Assembly: GCA_900471515.1 (NCBI GenBank)
Contig: UCFC01000031.1
Coordinates: 1 to 64,000, forward strand
Reading direction: 5' to 3'
Source: Hyphomicrobiales bacterium
Lineage (GTDB): Bacteria; Pseudomonadota; Alphaproteobacteria; Rhizobiales; Rhizobiaceae
Length of the DNA stretch: 64,000 bases
The position numbers and the translations under genes are program-made. Below, in pieces: positions 1 to 7,817 of this stretch. Numbering within the stretch: position 1 is the first letter of the stretch; the number at the start of each line of letters is the position of its first letter. The notes below the pieces were generated by a model. That model worked only from the letters and a program-made list of their open reading frames with translations, made no database searches and was not told where the DNA came from.

Positions 1-111
1 TCAGCAGTCTGAGGCGGCCAGAGATGGCGGGCTTTTTGTTTGCCCTGAGTTTCTGATTTAACGCGCTGCGACGATGAATCAGCGTGTCGCGTCAAGTCAC
101 TGATTTCAGAT

Positions 112-1269
112 TCAAAGTCCGATCGCCGTCAGCATGATGAAGGTGGCGAAGAGGATGAAGTGGGTCATGCCCTCGATGGCGTTCGTCTCGCCGTCGTTGA
201 GGTTGATGGCCGCGGCAATCAGCGTGACCATGACCATCACCGTCTGGACCGGCGACATGGCCATGACGAAGGGCTGGCCGGTATAGAGCGCGATACCCTC
301 CATGACCGGCACGGTGAGGATGACCGTCGAGAGGGAGGCGCCCATGGCGATGTTGACGGTTGCCTGCATGCGGTTGCGCAGCGCTGCCCTCAGGGCCGTC
401 AGAATTTCCGGAGCCGCGGAGATGGCGGCGACCACGATGGCGGTTACGGCCACGGGAGCGCCGGTGCCGCGCAGGCCCTCGCTCATGAAGCCCGACATGA
501 ACTCGGCAAGCGCGCCTATGATGACCACGCCGATGAGGATGATGGTGATGGAGGCCGCGACCGATCCTTCTTCGTGATGTTCGTCCGGATGTTCCTTCTG
601 CCGTTCCGAGCGCGGATAGCTGTAGGAGAAGAAGTAGCTGTGCTGGCCGACCTGCATGCGCAGAAAGAGGCCGTAAAGGGCGATCATGGCGATGATGGTG
701 AAGCCGGAATAATAGTGCCATTTGTCGTCGGGCACGAATTCGGGAACGATCATCGAAATGCCCATGGCAGTCAGGATCATCACGCCGTAGGTCTTGCCGG
801 AATTGTCGTTATAGGGCTGCTCGCCATGTTTCAGGCCGCCGAGCAGGGCTGCGAGGCCGAGAATGCCGTTGATGTCGAGCATGAGCGCCGAATAGATCGT
901 GTCGCGCACGAGCGTCGGCGACGTTTCCTCGCCGCTCATCATGATGCCGAGAATGATGACTTCCACGGCGACGGCCGAGAGTGTCAGGATCATCGTGCCA
1001 TAGGGATCGCCGACCTTGACGGCGAGCAGTTCCGCATGGTGGGCGACGCGCATGGAGGCGAGCACGATGGTGACGATCAGGGCAGCGGCGGCGGCAAGCG
1101 CCATCACCTGCCCGGCCTCCATGACGGCATGTTCCATGAGATAGGCGACGACTGCCACGACGACCGCCACGACCAGGAACTTTTCTTCCTTAAGATGCAA
1201 TGCCATTTCCACCACCAGCGCCGATTTCGATTCCCCCGGGGACTGTAAGCCGGTGATTTTTCTACGCAA
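112..1269 (-). CDS. chaA: Calcium/proton antiporter, ChaA-like
   Basis: Inner-membrane cation/proton exchanger of the CaCA superfamily, expected to expel Ca2+ (possibly Na+ or K+) using the proton gradient. The 385-residue product has about eleven hydrophobic segments in two related halves. Each half has an acidic alpha-repeat motif: VEVIILGIMMSGEE in the first and SAAPEILTALRAALRN in the second. A hydrophilic His/Asp/Glu-rich loop (HPDEHHEEG) separates them, as in E. coli ChaA, which is of similar length. The start is unsure. The longest reading begins with TTG at 1269, and an ATG at 1206 (MALHLKEEKF) would give a 364-residue protein closer to the first membrane segment. It stands alone, with no co-directional neighbour. 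Family is clear; ion preference is inference. Confidence 0.85.
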   Translation of the reverse strand: MRRKITGLQSPGESKSALVVEMALHLKEEKFLVVAVVVAVVAYLMEHAVMEAGQVMALAAAAALIVTIVLASMRVAHHAELLAVKVGDPYGTMILTLSAVAVEVIILGIMMSGEETSPTLVRDTIYSALMLDINGILGLAALLGGLKHGEQPYNDNSGKTYGVMILTAMGISMIVPEFVPDDKWHYYSGFTIIAMIALYGLFLRMQVGQHSYFFSYSYPRSERQKEHPDEHHEEGSVAASITIILIGVVIIGALAEFMSGFMSEGLRGTGAPVAVTAIVVAAISAAPEILTALRAALRNRMQATVNIAMGASLSTVILTVPVMEGIALYTGQPFVMAMSPVQTVMVMVTLIAAAINLNDGETNAIEGMTHFILFATFIMLTAIGL

Positions 1270-1445
1270 GAAGACTCGTCACGGATGAAATTTGCAGTCT
1301 GTGACGATTAATGAAATACTGCTTTTCATACGGCAGCCGGAACCCAGATCGCGGCGTCCTCGAAACCTTCTCAAGCGGCCCGCGCTGAACCGGACATGAT
1401 CCGGGAGCCCACGGATGCGCAACGAGAAGAAGAGGAGAGACATGC

Positions 1446-1727
1446 ATGGTCAAGGTGGTCTACGAAGTCGTACCGCATGACGGCGGCTGGGCCTACAAGC
1501 TGGGAGACGTCTATTCCGAGGCATTTCCGAGTCACTCCGAGGCGCTCGAAGCGGCCCGTATCGTTGCGGCAGAGCAGCAAGTGGGCGGCGATTCCGCCGA
1601 GATCAGCTGGCAGGATGCTCAGGGCAAGTGGCACGAGGAATATGCCGAGGGCGGGGATCGTCCCGAGACCGAGGTCGTGGACGTCTTTGCCAAGAGCCGT
1701 TCGCCCGAGGTTTCCCCCGAGCCCTGA
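1446..1727 (+). CDS. DUF2188 family small protein
   Basis: A 93-residue soluble protein beginning MVKVVYEVVPHDGGWAYKLG. The pattern of a short strand, a conserved DGGWAYK element, then an Ala-rich helix (SHSEALEAARIVAAEQQ) is typical of DUF2188 proteins, whose function is unknown. The C-terminus is acidic. A purine-rich ribosome binding site (agaggaga) lies just upstream. It is a single-gene unit facing away from the antiporter and converging on the LysR gene. No membrane segment or signal peptide is seen. Nothing in the sequence or context fixes a role. Confidence 0.8.
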   Translation: MVKVVYEVVPHDGGWAYKLGDVYSEAFPSHSEALEAARIVAAEQQVGGDSAEISWQDAQGKWHEEYAEGGDRPETEVVDVFAKSRSPEVSPEP

Positions 1728-1763
1728 TTTGCGGCCGGCTCCTCATCGTCGTTCAGCGCACCG

Positions 1764-2672
1764 TCAGACGCGCGTTTCCCTGCATGACCTGATATAGTTC
1801 AGCAGCCCATTGACCAGTGCGTCGAAGGCGACGCGGCAGCGCGGCGATGTCTTGAGGCTCTCGTGCATGACCACCCACGTGCCGAGGGGGATTTCGAATT
1901 CGTCTGCCAGAATATGGACGAGATCGGGGTTTGGGCGGGCAAGTCCCGTCTGGCAGACGCCGATGCCTATTCCGGCACGGATAGCGGTGTAGTGGGCCAG
2001 ATGGCTGCTGGTGCGGAAGGCATAGGCGAGCTGCTCGGCCACCGGGTAGAGCTTCAGCATCATGCGGATATAGGCCGTCTGCCGGTCGAAGCCGATGAGG
2101 CGATGGCCGGCAAGCTCGGCCATGGTTTGCGGCGTGCCGTGCCGTTCCAGATAGCGGCGATGGGCATGGAAGCCCAGCGGGATATCGCCGACGCGCCGCA
2201 CCAGCAGCGCGTCCTGCCGCGGTTCGGCCATGCGCACGGCAATATCCGCCTCCCGGTTCATGAGGTCTTCCAGCGCATCGGATGCCGACAGTTCCACCTG
2301 CAGGCCGGGATAGGCTTCCTGCAGATCGGCGATGATCGGCGGCAGGACCTCGATGCCGATCACTTCGCTGGCGCTGATGCGCACGGTGCCTTCCACCTTG
2401 CCGCGCTGGCTGGATGCAGTGCGCAGGAGCGCGGCCGCCGTCGTTGCCAGCGTTTCGGCGTAGGGCCGCAGGTCGAGCGCCATGTCGGTCGGCAACAGGC
2501 CGTTTGACGAGCGGATGAAAAGTTCCGCGCCGACAGCTTCCTCCAGCGCATCGATGTGGCGGCCGATCGTCGGCTGCGTCAGGCCGAGTTCGCGGGCGGC
2601 GGCCGAAAGCGACCCGTGGCGCAGCACAGTCAGGAAAGAGCGGTAGAAATCCCAGCTTGGCTCGGCGGTCAT
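1764..2672 (-). CDS. LysR-family transcriptional regulator
   Basis: A 302-residue LysR-type regulator. The N-terminal winged helix-turn-helix (about residues 8-65) contains GSLSAAARELGLTQPTIGRH. It is followed by a linker helix and the periplasmic-binding-like effector domain. It starts 89 bp from the divergent epimerase-like gene at 2762, the usual position of a LysR regulator and its target, so control of that gene is a reasonable inference. The C-terminal half has the HRRYLERHGTP and GIGIGVCQTGLA elements common to the subgroup acting on small reductases. The inducer is unknown. Confidence 0.9.
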   Translation of the reverse strand: MTAEPSWDFYRSFLTVLRHGSLSAAARELGLTQPTIGRHIDALEEAVGAELFIRSSNGLLPTDMALDLRPYAETLATTAAALLRTASSQRGKVEGTVRISASEVIGIEVLPPIIADLQEAYPGLQVELSASDALEDLMNREADIAVRMAEPRQDALLVRRVGDIPLGFHAHRRYLERHGTPQTMAELAGHRLIGFDRQTAYIRMMLKLYPVAEQLAYAFRTSSHLAHYTAIRAGIGIGVCQTGLARPNPDLVHILADEFEIPLGTWVVMHESLKTSPRCRVAFDALVNGLLNYIRSCRETRV

Positions 2673-2761
2673 GTATTTATGTATAGCGGCGGAACGTATT
2701 TCGTCAATTTTGTTTATCTCCGGCCGAAGGCATAGTCGTCTCGTCGAACAAGGAGACGATC

Positions 2762-3784
2762 ATGGGCAGTGGAGATCAGCGCAGGAAATCGGCGCTTATT
2801 CTGGGTGCTACGGGTGGCATCGGCGGCGCGGTTGCCCGCAAACTGCAGGCGCGCGGCTGGACGATCAGGGCACTCCACCGCAACGCCCAGAAAGCATCGG
2901 CAAGCGGGCAGGGCTTCGACTGGGTACAGGGCGACGCAATGAATGCCGCCGATGTTCGCAGGGCCGCGGAAGGTGTTGATCTCATCGTTCATGCCGTCAA
3001 TCCCCCTGGCTATCGCGACTGGGAGAGGCTGGCGCTTCCGATGCTCGACAATACGATCGCCGCGGCCTGCGCGGTCGGCGCGCGCATCCTGCTGCCGGGC
3101 AATGTCTACAATTTCGGGCCGGATGCCTTTCCGGTCGTGAGGGAGGACAGCCCCCAGCACCCGGTGACGAAGAAGGGCAGGATTCGCGTCGAGATGGAGA
3201 AGCGCCTGAAGGCGGCTTGCGAGATGGGCGCCAGCGTCATCATCGTGCGCGCCGGCGATTTCTTCGGGCCGGGCGCCACCGGCAACAGCTGGTTTTCCGC
3301 CGCCTATGCCACGCCGGGCAAACCGGTCGGCACGATCAGAAACCCCGCGCTGCCGGGCATCGGGCACCATTGGGCCTATCTGCCCGATGTCGCCGAGACG
3401 ATGGCGCAGCTTGTCGAGCGGGCCGAGCGCCTGCCGGCATTCGCCTGCTATCATATGAACGGATTCTGGGACGGCGACGGCCGCCAGCTGGCGGAAGCGG
3501 TCCGCCGGGTTGCCGGCGGCAAGGCGAAGATCGGTCGTTTTCCCTGGTTCGTCGTGCCGCTGCTCGCTCCCTTCATGACGCTGATGCGGGAACTGAAAGA
3601 GATGCGTTACCTCTGGAAAGTGCCGCTGCGCATGAAGAACGACAGGCTGGTCGCCGAGCTTGGAACCGAGCCGCATACGCCGATCGACGAAGCCGTGCGC
3701 GCCTCGCTCATTGCGCAAGGCTCGCTGCCGGAGCTGCCGCATGGCGTGGCGGCGCTTCTTTCGCATGCTGGAAAGGCCGGTTAG
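2762..3784 (+). CDS. NAD(P)-binding epimerase/dehydratase-like protein (extended SDR)
   Basis: A 340-residue Rossmann-fold protein. The dinucleotide-binding motif GATGGIGGAVARKL lies at about residues 15-28. A conserved Asp follows beta-strand 3 (WVQGDAMNAADV). The middle of the protein has RILLPGNVYNFG, in the place of the SDR active-site strand. It is related to NAD-dependent epimerase/dehydratase or NmrA-like proteins. The classical YxxxK pair is not obvious, so it may act as a reductase with altered chemistry or as a redox sensor. A strong RBS (aaggagacgatc) precedes the ATG. It diverges from the LysR gene and its stop overlaps the convergent kinase gene by 4 bp. Substrate unknown. Confidence 0.8.
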   Translation: MGSGDQRRKSALILGATGGIGGAVARKLQARGWTIRALHRNAQKASASGQGFDWVQGDAMNAADVRRAAEGVDLIVHAVNPPGYRDWERLALPMLDNTIAAACAVGARILLPGNVYNFGPDAFPVVREDSPQHPVTKKGRIRVEMEKRLKAACEMGASVIIVRAGDFFGPGATGNSWFSAAYATPGKPVGTIRNPALPGIGHHWAYLPDVAETMAQLVERAERLPAFACYHMNGFWDGDGRQLAEAVRRVAGGKAKIGRFPWFVVPLLAPFMTLMRELKEMRYLWKVPLRMKNDRLVAELGTEPHTPIDEAVRASLIAQGSLPELPHGVAALLSHAGKAG

Positions 3785-4578
3785 CCAAGCTCCGCAAGCG
3801 CGATGCGGGCAACCGTCAGAGGTTTCTCGGCGGAGGCATGATCGCCATCCTCAAGGAACCAGGCGGCGGAGAGGGCGGAATAGGCGGCGATCCATTTGAG
3901 CAGTCTCGACGGCTCGATGTCTGCCTCGCCGGAGACGATCGGAAGCTGGCGGCGCAGACGCCTCGGATCCACCGTCGTCGGCAGGTCTTCGTTGGCGAAG
4001 ATATTGGCAAAGTCGTAGCCGCGCTCGCCGTAGATCCGCTTGGGGTCGATCGCCAGCCAGCCCCTTTCGCCGAAATCGAGGACGTTGCGGTGATGGATGT
4101 CGCCGTGGAGAATGCCGAGCTGCTGCGGCGCCGCAAGCAGGGCGCTTGCGATCTTCCAGCAATCGGCGAACGTGCCGGCATGGGTTTCCGCCGCCGGCTT
4201 CAGGCTGCGGAACCAGCGCTCGAGCGTCGGCGCCCCCTCAAGCGGGGTGGGGCGGGGCGCATGCAGCCTTGCGGCAGTGCGCACCATGATACGGCTTGCC
4301 TCGTCGTCCTTACCGTTCAGGGCCATGTGCAGCAGGGACTGCCTGTCTGCGGCGCGCTCCAGGAGGACGGCATCGTCCTCCTGCGCATAGACCCGGGCCG
4401 CGCCATCGCCATTCCACCATTGCATCAGCAATGCGCCTTCGCGCTCGCTGCTGTCGATTGCGACTTTCAGCATGGCGGGTTTGTCCTGCCAGATGACCGG
4501 CAGGAGGCGGCTTGAATGGGTGATGATGGGTTCGCCGTCTGGCGACAGCGACCAGCGTTCGAGATAGCGGGAGAACAT
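3781..4578 (-). CDS. Aminoglycoside phosphotransferase, APH(6)/streptomycin-kinase-like
   Basis: A 265-residue protein of the APH(6)/hydroxyurea phosphotransferase family, which transfers phosphate from ATP to streptomycin-type aminoglycosides. The N-terminus FSRYLERWSLSPDG and the following SSRLLPV resemble streptomycin 6-kinases. Lys38 (AMLKV) fits the ATP-binding lysine. The catalytic loop LHGDIHHRNVLDF has Asp160 and Asn165, and AIDPKRIYGERGYDFA supplies the metal-binding Asp178. Length and order match the family, and no catalytic residue is missing. Chromosomal homologues in rhizobia are common and may phosphorylate other substrates, so resistance is only a prediction. Confidence 0.85.
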   Translation of the reverse strand: MFSRYLERWSLSPDGEPIITHSSRLLPVIWQDKPAMLKVAIDSSEREGALLMQWWNGDGAARVYAQEDDAVLLERAADRQSLLHMALNGKDDEASRIMVRTAARLHAPRPTPLEGAPTLERWFRSLKPAAETHAGTFADCWKIASALLAAPQQLGILHGDIHHRNVLDFGERGWLAIDPKRIYGERGYDFANIFANEDLPTTVDPRRLRRQLPIVSGEADIEPSRLLKWIAAYSALSAAWFLEDGDHASAEKPLTVARIALAELG

Positions 4579-4610
4579 GGCGGCATGCTAGCGGCAATGG
4601 TCTGAAATGG

Positions 4611-4634
4611 AAATCCCGCCGGGCGGCGGGATTT
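4611..4634 (-). terminator. Rho-independent terminator downstream of the Old Yellow Enzyme gene
   Basis: A perfect 10-bp stem (4611-4620 with 4625-4634) with a 4-base loop, GC-rich at its centre and ending in T/A pairs. It lies 17 bp beyond the stop of the minus-strand ene-reductase operon and before the kinase gene, so it should separate the two transcripts. Read on the minus strand the stem runs into TTTCC, a short U tract. Confidence 0.65.
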
Positions 4635-4650
4635 CTGTCTGCTTCGACGA

Positions 4651-5775
4651 TCAGGCGACCTTTTCGAGCAGCGGATAGTCGATGTAGCCCTTGGCGGTGC
4701 CACCGTAGAAGGTGGACTGGTCGGGCGTGTTGAGCGGCAGGTTCTTTTCCAGGCGCTCGACGAGATCCGGATTGGCGATGAAGGGTTTGCCGAAGGCAAC
4801 AAGATCGGCCGCGCCGGTTTCGACGGCTTCGAGCGCCATATCGCGGTTGTAACCGTTGTTGACCATCCAGGCAGCCTTGCCGCCGGCCTTCTCGTAGGCG
4901 GCACGCAGCGCCTTGTAGTCGAAGGAGGGGTTGTCGCCCTGGCGATAGTCGCGCTCGCCGCCGGTCTGACCTTCAACGACATGGATATAGGCGAGGTCGT
5001 ACCTGGCCAGGCCTTCGACGACATGGGTGAAGATCGCCTGCGGATTGGAATCGTAGGATTCGCCCGACGGCGTGACCGGCGAAATGCGGATCGCGGTGCG
5101 GCGGGCGCCGATTTCCCTGGTCACGGCTTCAACGACTTCAAAGGTCAAGCGGGCGCGGTTTTCGATCGGGCCGCCATATTCGTCGGTGCGGTCGTTGACG
5201 CCGTCGCGCATGAACTGGTCGAGCAGATAGCCGTTGGCGCCGTGGATTTCGACGCCGTCGAAGCCGGCATCGATCGCGGCGCGGGCGGCCTTGCGGTAAT
5301 CCTCGACGATGCCGGGAATTTCAGAGGTTTCGAGAGCGCGCGGCTCGGAGGTGTCGGTAAAGCCGCCGGTGCCGTCCGCGTTGACGAGATAGGTCTTGGC
5401 CTTGGCGATGCGATTGGTCGACGAGACCGGCTTGCCGCCGTTCGGCTGCAGCGCGGTGTGCGAGATACGGCCGACATGCCACATCTGCACGACGATCTTG
5501 CCGCCCTCGGCATGGACGGCATCCGTCACCCGCTTCCAGCCATCGAGCGCTTCCTTGCTGTAGAGGCCGGGCACGTTGGCATAACCCTGGCCCTGGTGCG
5601 TGATGGCGGTCGCTTCGGTGATGATGAGGCCGGCCGTGGCGCGCTGGCGGTAATATTCGACATTCATGTCGTTCGGGATTGCGCCCGGCGAACGGTTACG
5701 GGTGAGCGGCGCCATGACGATATGGTTCTTCAGGGCAATATCGCCCGCCTGCGTCGGTTGAAAGAGCTTGGCCAT
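4651..5775 (-). CDS. nemA: Alkene reductase, Old Yellow Enzyme family (NemA-like)
   Basis: A 374-residue FMN-dependent NADPH ene-reductase that reduces electrophilic alkenes, and in E. coli NemA also nitrate esters and N-ethylmaleimide. The start MAKLFQPTQAGDIALKN and the FMN motif NHIVMAPLTRNRS are typical. The substrate-anchoring pair is His178/Asn181 in EIHGANGYLLDQF, followed by NDRTDEYGG. Length equals that of the family. It is the third gene of an ArsR-MFS-OYE operon, with 24 bp between the MFS stop and its start region. That context suggests detoxification of a reactive electrophile together with its export. The physiological substrate is not shown. Confidence 0.93.
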   Translation of the reverse strand: MAKLFQPTQAGDIALKNHIVMAPLTRNRSPGAIPNDMNVEYYRQRATAGLIITEATAITHQGQGYANVPGLYSKEALDGWKRVTDAVHAEGGKIVVQMWHVGRISHTALQPNGGKPVSSTNRIAKAKTYLVNADGTGGFTDTSEPRALETSEIPGIVEDYRKAARAAIDAGFDGVEIHGANGYLLDQFMRDGVNDRTDEYGGPIENRARLTFEVVEAVTREIGARRTAIRISPVTPSGESYDSNPQAIFTHVVEGLARYDLAYIHVVEGQTGGERDYRQGDNPSFDYKALRAAYEKAGGKAAWMVNNGYNRDMALEAVETGAADLVAFGKPFIANPDLVERLEKNLPLNTPDQSTFYGGTAKGYIDYPLLEKVA

Positions 5776-5799
5776 AGTAAGGTCCTTTCTGCTTGGGGG

Positions 5800-6966
5800 T
5801 CACTCGGCGGCGGCGGGCGCGGCCTGCGCCCGGCCGGAGAGATAGGTAAGAGCGGTGGCGGCAAGGCCGATCAGGGCCATGGCGGCCGCCGCGAGGGGAA
5901 CGCGGTCGAGATCGAGGCCGGCATCGATGACCGTGCCGCCGACCCAGGCGCCGAGGGCGTTGCCGGTGTTGAAGGCGCCGATATTGATGGTCGAGACGAG
6001 GTTCGGCGCATCCCTGCCGAAGCCGACCACGCCGACCTGCAGGGCCGGCACCGCAGCAAAGGTGGCAGCGGCCCACAGGAAGAGGGTGATCTCGGCCGGG
6101 ATGAAGAAGCGGCTCGTATAGAAGAAGATCGCCGAGCTCAGCGCGATCGCCGCAAAGATGGCGGCGAGGGCAGCACCGAGGCGCCAGTCGGCAAGCTTGC
6201 CGCCGATCAGGTTGCCGACCGTCAGGCCGATGCCGATCAGGAACAGTGTCCAGGTCACCCCTTCCGGTGAGACGCCGGTCACGTCCCGCAGCAGCGGGGC
6301 GATATAGGTGAAGAGCGTGAACATCGAGGCCGAGAAGAAGACGGTGACCGACAGCGCCATCCACAGGCGGCCGTTCCGCAACGCCGCGATCTCGCGCAGG
6401 ATACTGCTCTGCTCTTCCTGCCTGTCGCGAGGCAGGGCGGCGATCAGGCCGGCAATGGTCACGACGCCGATTGCCGTCACCACCCAGAACGTGGACCGCC
6501 AGCCGAAGGCCTGGCCGATGGCGGTGCCGAGCGGCACGCCGAGCACGTTTGCGAGCGTCAGGCCGGTGAACATCAGGGCGACGGCGCGGGCCTTGCGGTC
6601 CTCGCTGACGAGATTGGCGGCAACGACCGAGCCGATGCCGAAAAAGGCGCCGTGGCAAAGGGCGGTGACGATGCGGGCGATCATCAGCACCCAGTAGTTG
6701 GGCGCAATCGCGCAGAGCAGGTTGCCGGCGATGAAGAAGGCCATCAGCATGATGAGCGCCGAGCGGCGCTTCAGCCTGGCGGTGGAAACGGCCATGACGG
6801 GCGCGCCGAGTGCTACGGCCAGCGCATAACCCGTCACCAGCCAGCCGGCCTGCGGGATCGTGACAGAGAGGTCGGCGGCGACTTCGGGCAGAAGGCCCAT
6901 GATGACGAATTCGGTGGTGCCTATCGCAAAAGAGCTCAAGGCAAGCACGAGCAGGGCAAGGGGCAT
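5800..6966 (-). CDS. MFS transporter, arabinose-efflux/AraJ-type
   Basis: A 388-residue exporter with twelve hydrophobic segments and the DHA1-type N-terminus PLALLVLALSSFAIGTTEFV, typical of AraJ/YdhP/purine-efflux relatives. TM2 is followed by STARLKRRSALI, a weak form of MFS motif A. The chosen start (6966) is 2 bp downstream of the ArsR stop, so the two are translationally linked. A longer in-frame reading to 7038 would overlap the ArsR gene and lacks family similarity. The operon with an ArsR regulator and an ene-reductase suggests efflux of a toxic organic compound. Substrate unknown. Confidence 0.9.
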   Translation of the reverse strand: MPLALLVLALSSFAIGTTEFVIMGLLPEVAADLSVTIPQAGWLVTGYALAVALGAPVMAVSTARLKRRSALIMLMAFFIAGNLLCAIAPNYWVLMIARIVTALCHGAFFGIGSVVAANLVSEDRKARAVALMFTGLTLANVLGVPLGTAIGQAFGWRSTFWVVTAIGVVTIAGLIAALPRDRQEEQSSILREIAALRNGRLWMALSVTVFFSASMFTLFTYIAPLLRDVTGVSPEGVTWTLFLIGIGLTVGNLIGGKLADWRLGAALAAIFAAIALSSAIFFYTSRFFIPAEITLFLWAAATFAAVPALQVGVVGFGRDAPNLVSTINIGAFNTGNALGAWVGGTVIDAGLDLDRVPLAAAAMALIGLAATALTYLSGRAQAAPAAAE

Positions 6967-6968
6967 GG

Positions 6969-7268
6969 TCAGAGATCCTGCGTCAGTTGCTGGAGGAAGG
7001 CGGCGATCGTTTCTTCGTTGCGCTTGTAGAAGATCCACTGGCCGACGCGCTTGCTGGTGACGAGGCCGGCGCGGTGGAGGATGCCAAGGTGCGAGGACAC
7101 GGTGGATTGAGACAGGCCGCAGCGTTCGAACTGGCTGGCACAGACACCCATTTCAAACGGATGTTCCTGCGTCGGAAAGTGTTCTTCCGGGTTCTTCAGC
7201 CAGTTGAGGATGTCCATCCGGGCAGGATTGGCCAGCGCCTTGAGAATCTCGTCTTTGTCCATCGTCAT
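6969..7268 (-). CDS. ArsR-family transcriptional regulator
   Basis: A 99-residue winged-helix repressor. The recognition region is GLSQSTVSSHLGILHRAGLV, followed by the beta-wing GQWIFYKRNEE. It lacks the ELCVCDL metal site of classical ArsR proteins. It does have two cysteines, Cys43 and Cys50, in MGVCASQFERCGLSQS just before the recognition helix, where thiol chemistry could alter DNA binding. As first gene of the operon with an MFS exporter and an ene-reductase it is probably an autorepressor released by an electrophile or oxidant. The effector is inference. From memory, an ArsR gene occupies the same place beside the AbcR loci in S. meliloti. Confidence 0.9.
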   Translation of the reverse strand: MTMDKDEILKALANPARMDILNWLKNPEEHFPTQEHPFEMGVCASQFERCGLSQSTVSSHLGILHRAGLVTSKRVGQWIFYKRNEETIAAFLQQLTQDL

Positions 7269-7293
7269 TCATCGAATTATAAATCGGATTTTC

Positions 7294-7322
7294 TCGATAT
7301 ATGGATCGATGATATTCGATAT
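7294..7322. promoter_or_regulatory. Candidate ArsR operator: two TCGATAT direct repeats
   Basis: The heptamer TCGATAT occurs at 7294-7300 and 7316-7322, 22 bp apart (two helical turns), within AT-rich DNA 26-54 bp upstream of the ArsR start. Placement fits an autoregulatory operator over the minus-strand promoter. No protein-binding evidence exists; the repeats are simply visible. Confidence 0.35.
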
Positions 7323-7376
7323 GCAAGTCACGGAGGCGTGAGGTCGTAATTTTCCCGCTCTGCCTAAAGTTTAAGC

Positions 7377-7491
7377 AAAAAAAGAGGGCCGCTGGAAAAC
7401 CAGGGCCCTATAAGTGTGAAGGTCAAAAACCTCCAGAGGGGAACAGCCAACGCGGTGGCACTGGGAGAGAAGCCACGAAATGCATCAGCTA
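7377..7491 (-). ncRNA. AbcR-type trans-acting small RNA (alpha-r15 family), distal copy
   Basis: One of two tandem minus-strand small RNA genes, about 115 nt. On the RNA strand it carries a CTCCCAG anti-Shine-Dalgarno stretch (complement of 7461-7467), a CCCCTCTGGAGG hairpin (7430-7441) and a terminator (stem 7386-7408, U tract 7377-7383). The 39 bases at 7409-7447 are identical to those at 7633-7671 in the other copy. A promoter is visible: -35 TTGAAA (7520-7525), 16-bp spacer, -10 CCATAT (7498-7503). AbcR RNAs of rhizobia and Brucella bind Hfq and repress ABC-transporter mRNAs at the ribosome binding site. Family assignment rests on sequence pattern and on the lsrB/ArsR setting; ends are estimated. 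Confidence 0.85.
7384..7408 (-). terminator. Terminator of the distal AbcR-type RNA
   Basis: GGGCC, a bulged G, CTGG, loop AAAA, CCAG, GGCCC at 7386-7408, followed on the minus strand by seven consecutive U residues (7377-7383). Textbook intrinsic terminator. Confidence 0.85.
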
Positions 7492-7536
7492 TGAGCGATA
7501 TGGTGGTTCTTTGTGCAGCTTTCAATACATTTTTGT

Positions 7537-7551
7537 GCATGCCAGCTATGC
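7537..7551. promoter_or_regulatory. GCAT-N7-ATGC dyad upstream of distal AbcR promoter
   Basis: Inverted repeat GCAT (7537-7540), 7-base spacer, ATGC (7548-7551), centred about 53 bp upstream of the predicted transcription start. The same dyad occurs at the identical distance before the proximal copy (7762-7776). The position and half-site symmetry fit a LysR-type regulator. The adjacent lsrB gene product is the obvious candidate, because its Brucella relative VtlR is known to activate an abcR gene. Binding here is inferred. Confidence 0.5.
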
Positions 7552-7599
7552 GCTGCACAAAATTTTCCGCACTGCGGTATCTCCCGGTAAAATTCAGGC

Positions 7600-7716
7600 A
7601 AAAAAAGAGGGCCACCGGAAAACCGAGGCCCTTATAAGTGTGAAGGTCAAAAACCTCCAGAGGGGAACAGCTAATGCGGTGGAACTGGGAGGAAAAGCCA
7701 CCGTGTGCATCAGCTA
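7600..7716 (-). ncRNA. AbcR-type trans-acting small RNA (alpha-r15 family), proximal copy
   Basis: Tandem partner of the RNA at 7377-7491, about 117 nt. It has the CTCCCAG target-binding stretch (complement of 7685-7691), the CCCCTCTGGAGG hairpin (7654-7665) and a terminator (7609-7631, U tract 7600-7606). The promoter has -35 TTGCCG (7745-7750), a 16-bp spacer and -10 CCATAT (7723-7728). The 5' region diverges from the other copy around the loop, so the target sets may differ, as described for AbcR1 and AbcR2 in Sinorhizobium and Agrobacterium. Ends are estimated from the promoter and terminator. Confidence 0.85.
7609..7631 (-). terminator. Terminator of the proximal AbcR-type RNA
   Basis: GGGCC and CCGG pair with CCG and GGCCC around an AAAA loop. 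Seven U residues follow on the minus strand (7600-7606). Confidence 0.85.
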
Positions 7717-7761
7717 TGTGCGATATGGTGCTTTAATGAGCAAACGGCAACCCTTTTTTGT

Positions 7762-7776
7762 GCATGTCAGTCATGC
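7762..7776. promoter_or_regulatory. GCAT-N7-ATGC dyad upstream of proximal AbcR promoter
   Basis: Same dyad as at 7537-7551, again centred at about -53 and followed by a shared T-rich TTTTGTG element. It lies between the small RNA promoter and the 3' end of lsrB. Probable LysR-type binding site. Confidence 0.5.
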
Positions 7777-7817
7777 GTGGGTTGCATGATTTGAAATTGG
7801 TTCCACAAAAAGGGAAA

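Noticed and set aside
160-1248. Long plus-strand frame (362 codons) opposite the ChaA-like gene
   Set aside because: Its product is rich in His, Arg, Gly and Asp with no domain, typical of the antisense of a hydrophobic GC-rich gene. The minus strand has a full transporter.
7416-7789. Small plus-strand ORFs across the AbcR region
   Set aside because: They run antisense through conserved RNA and terminator structures, so their repeat similarity comes from the duplicated RNA genes.
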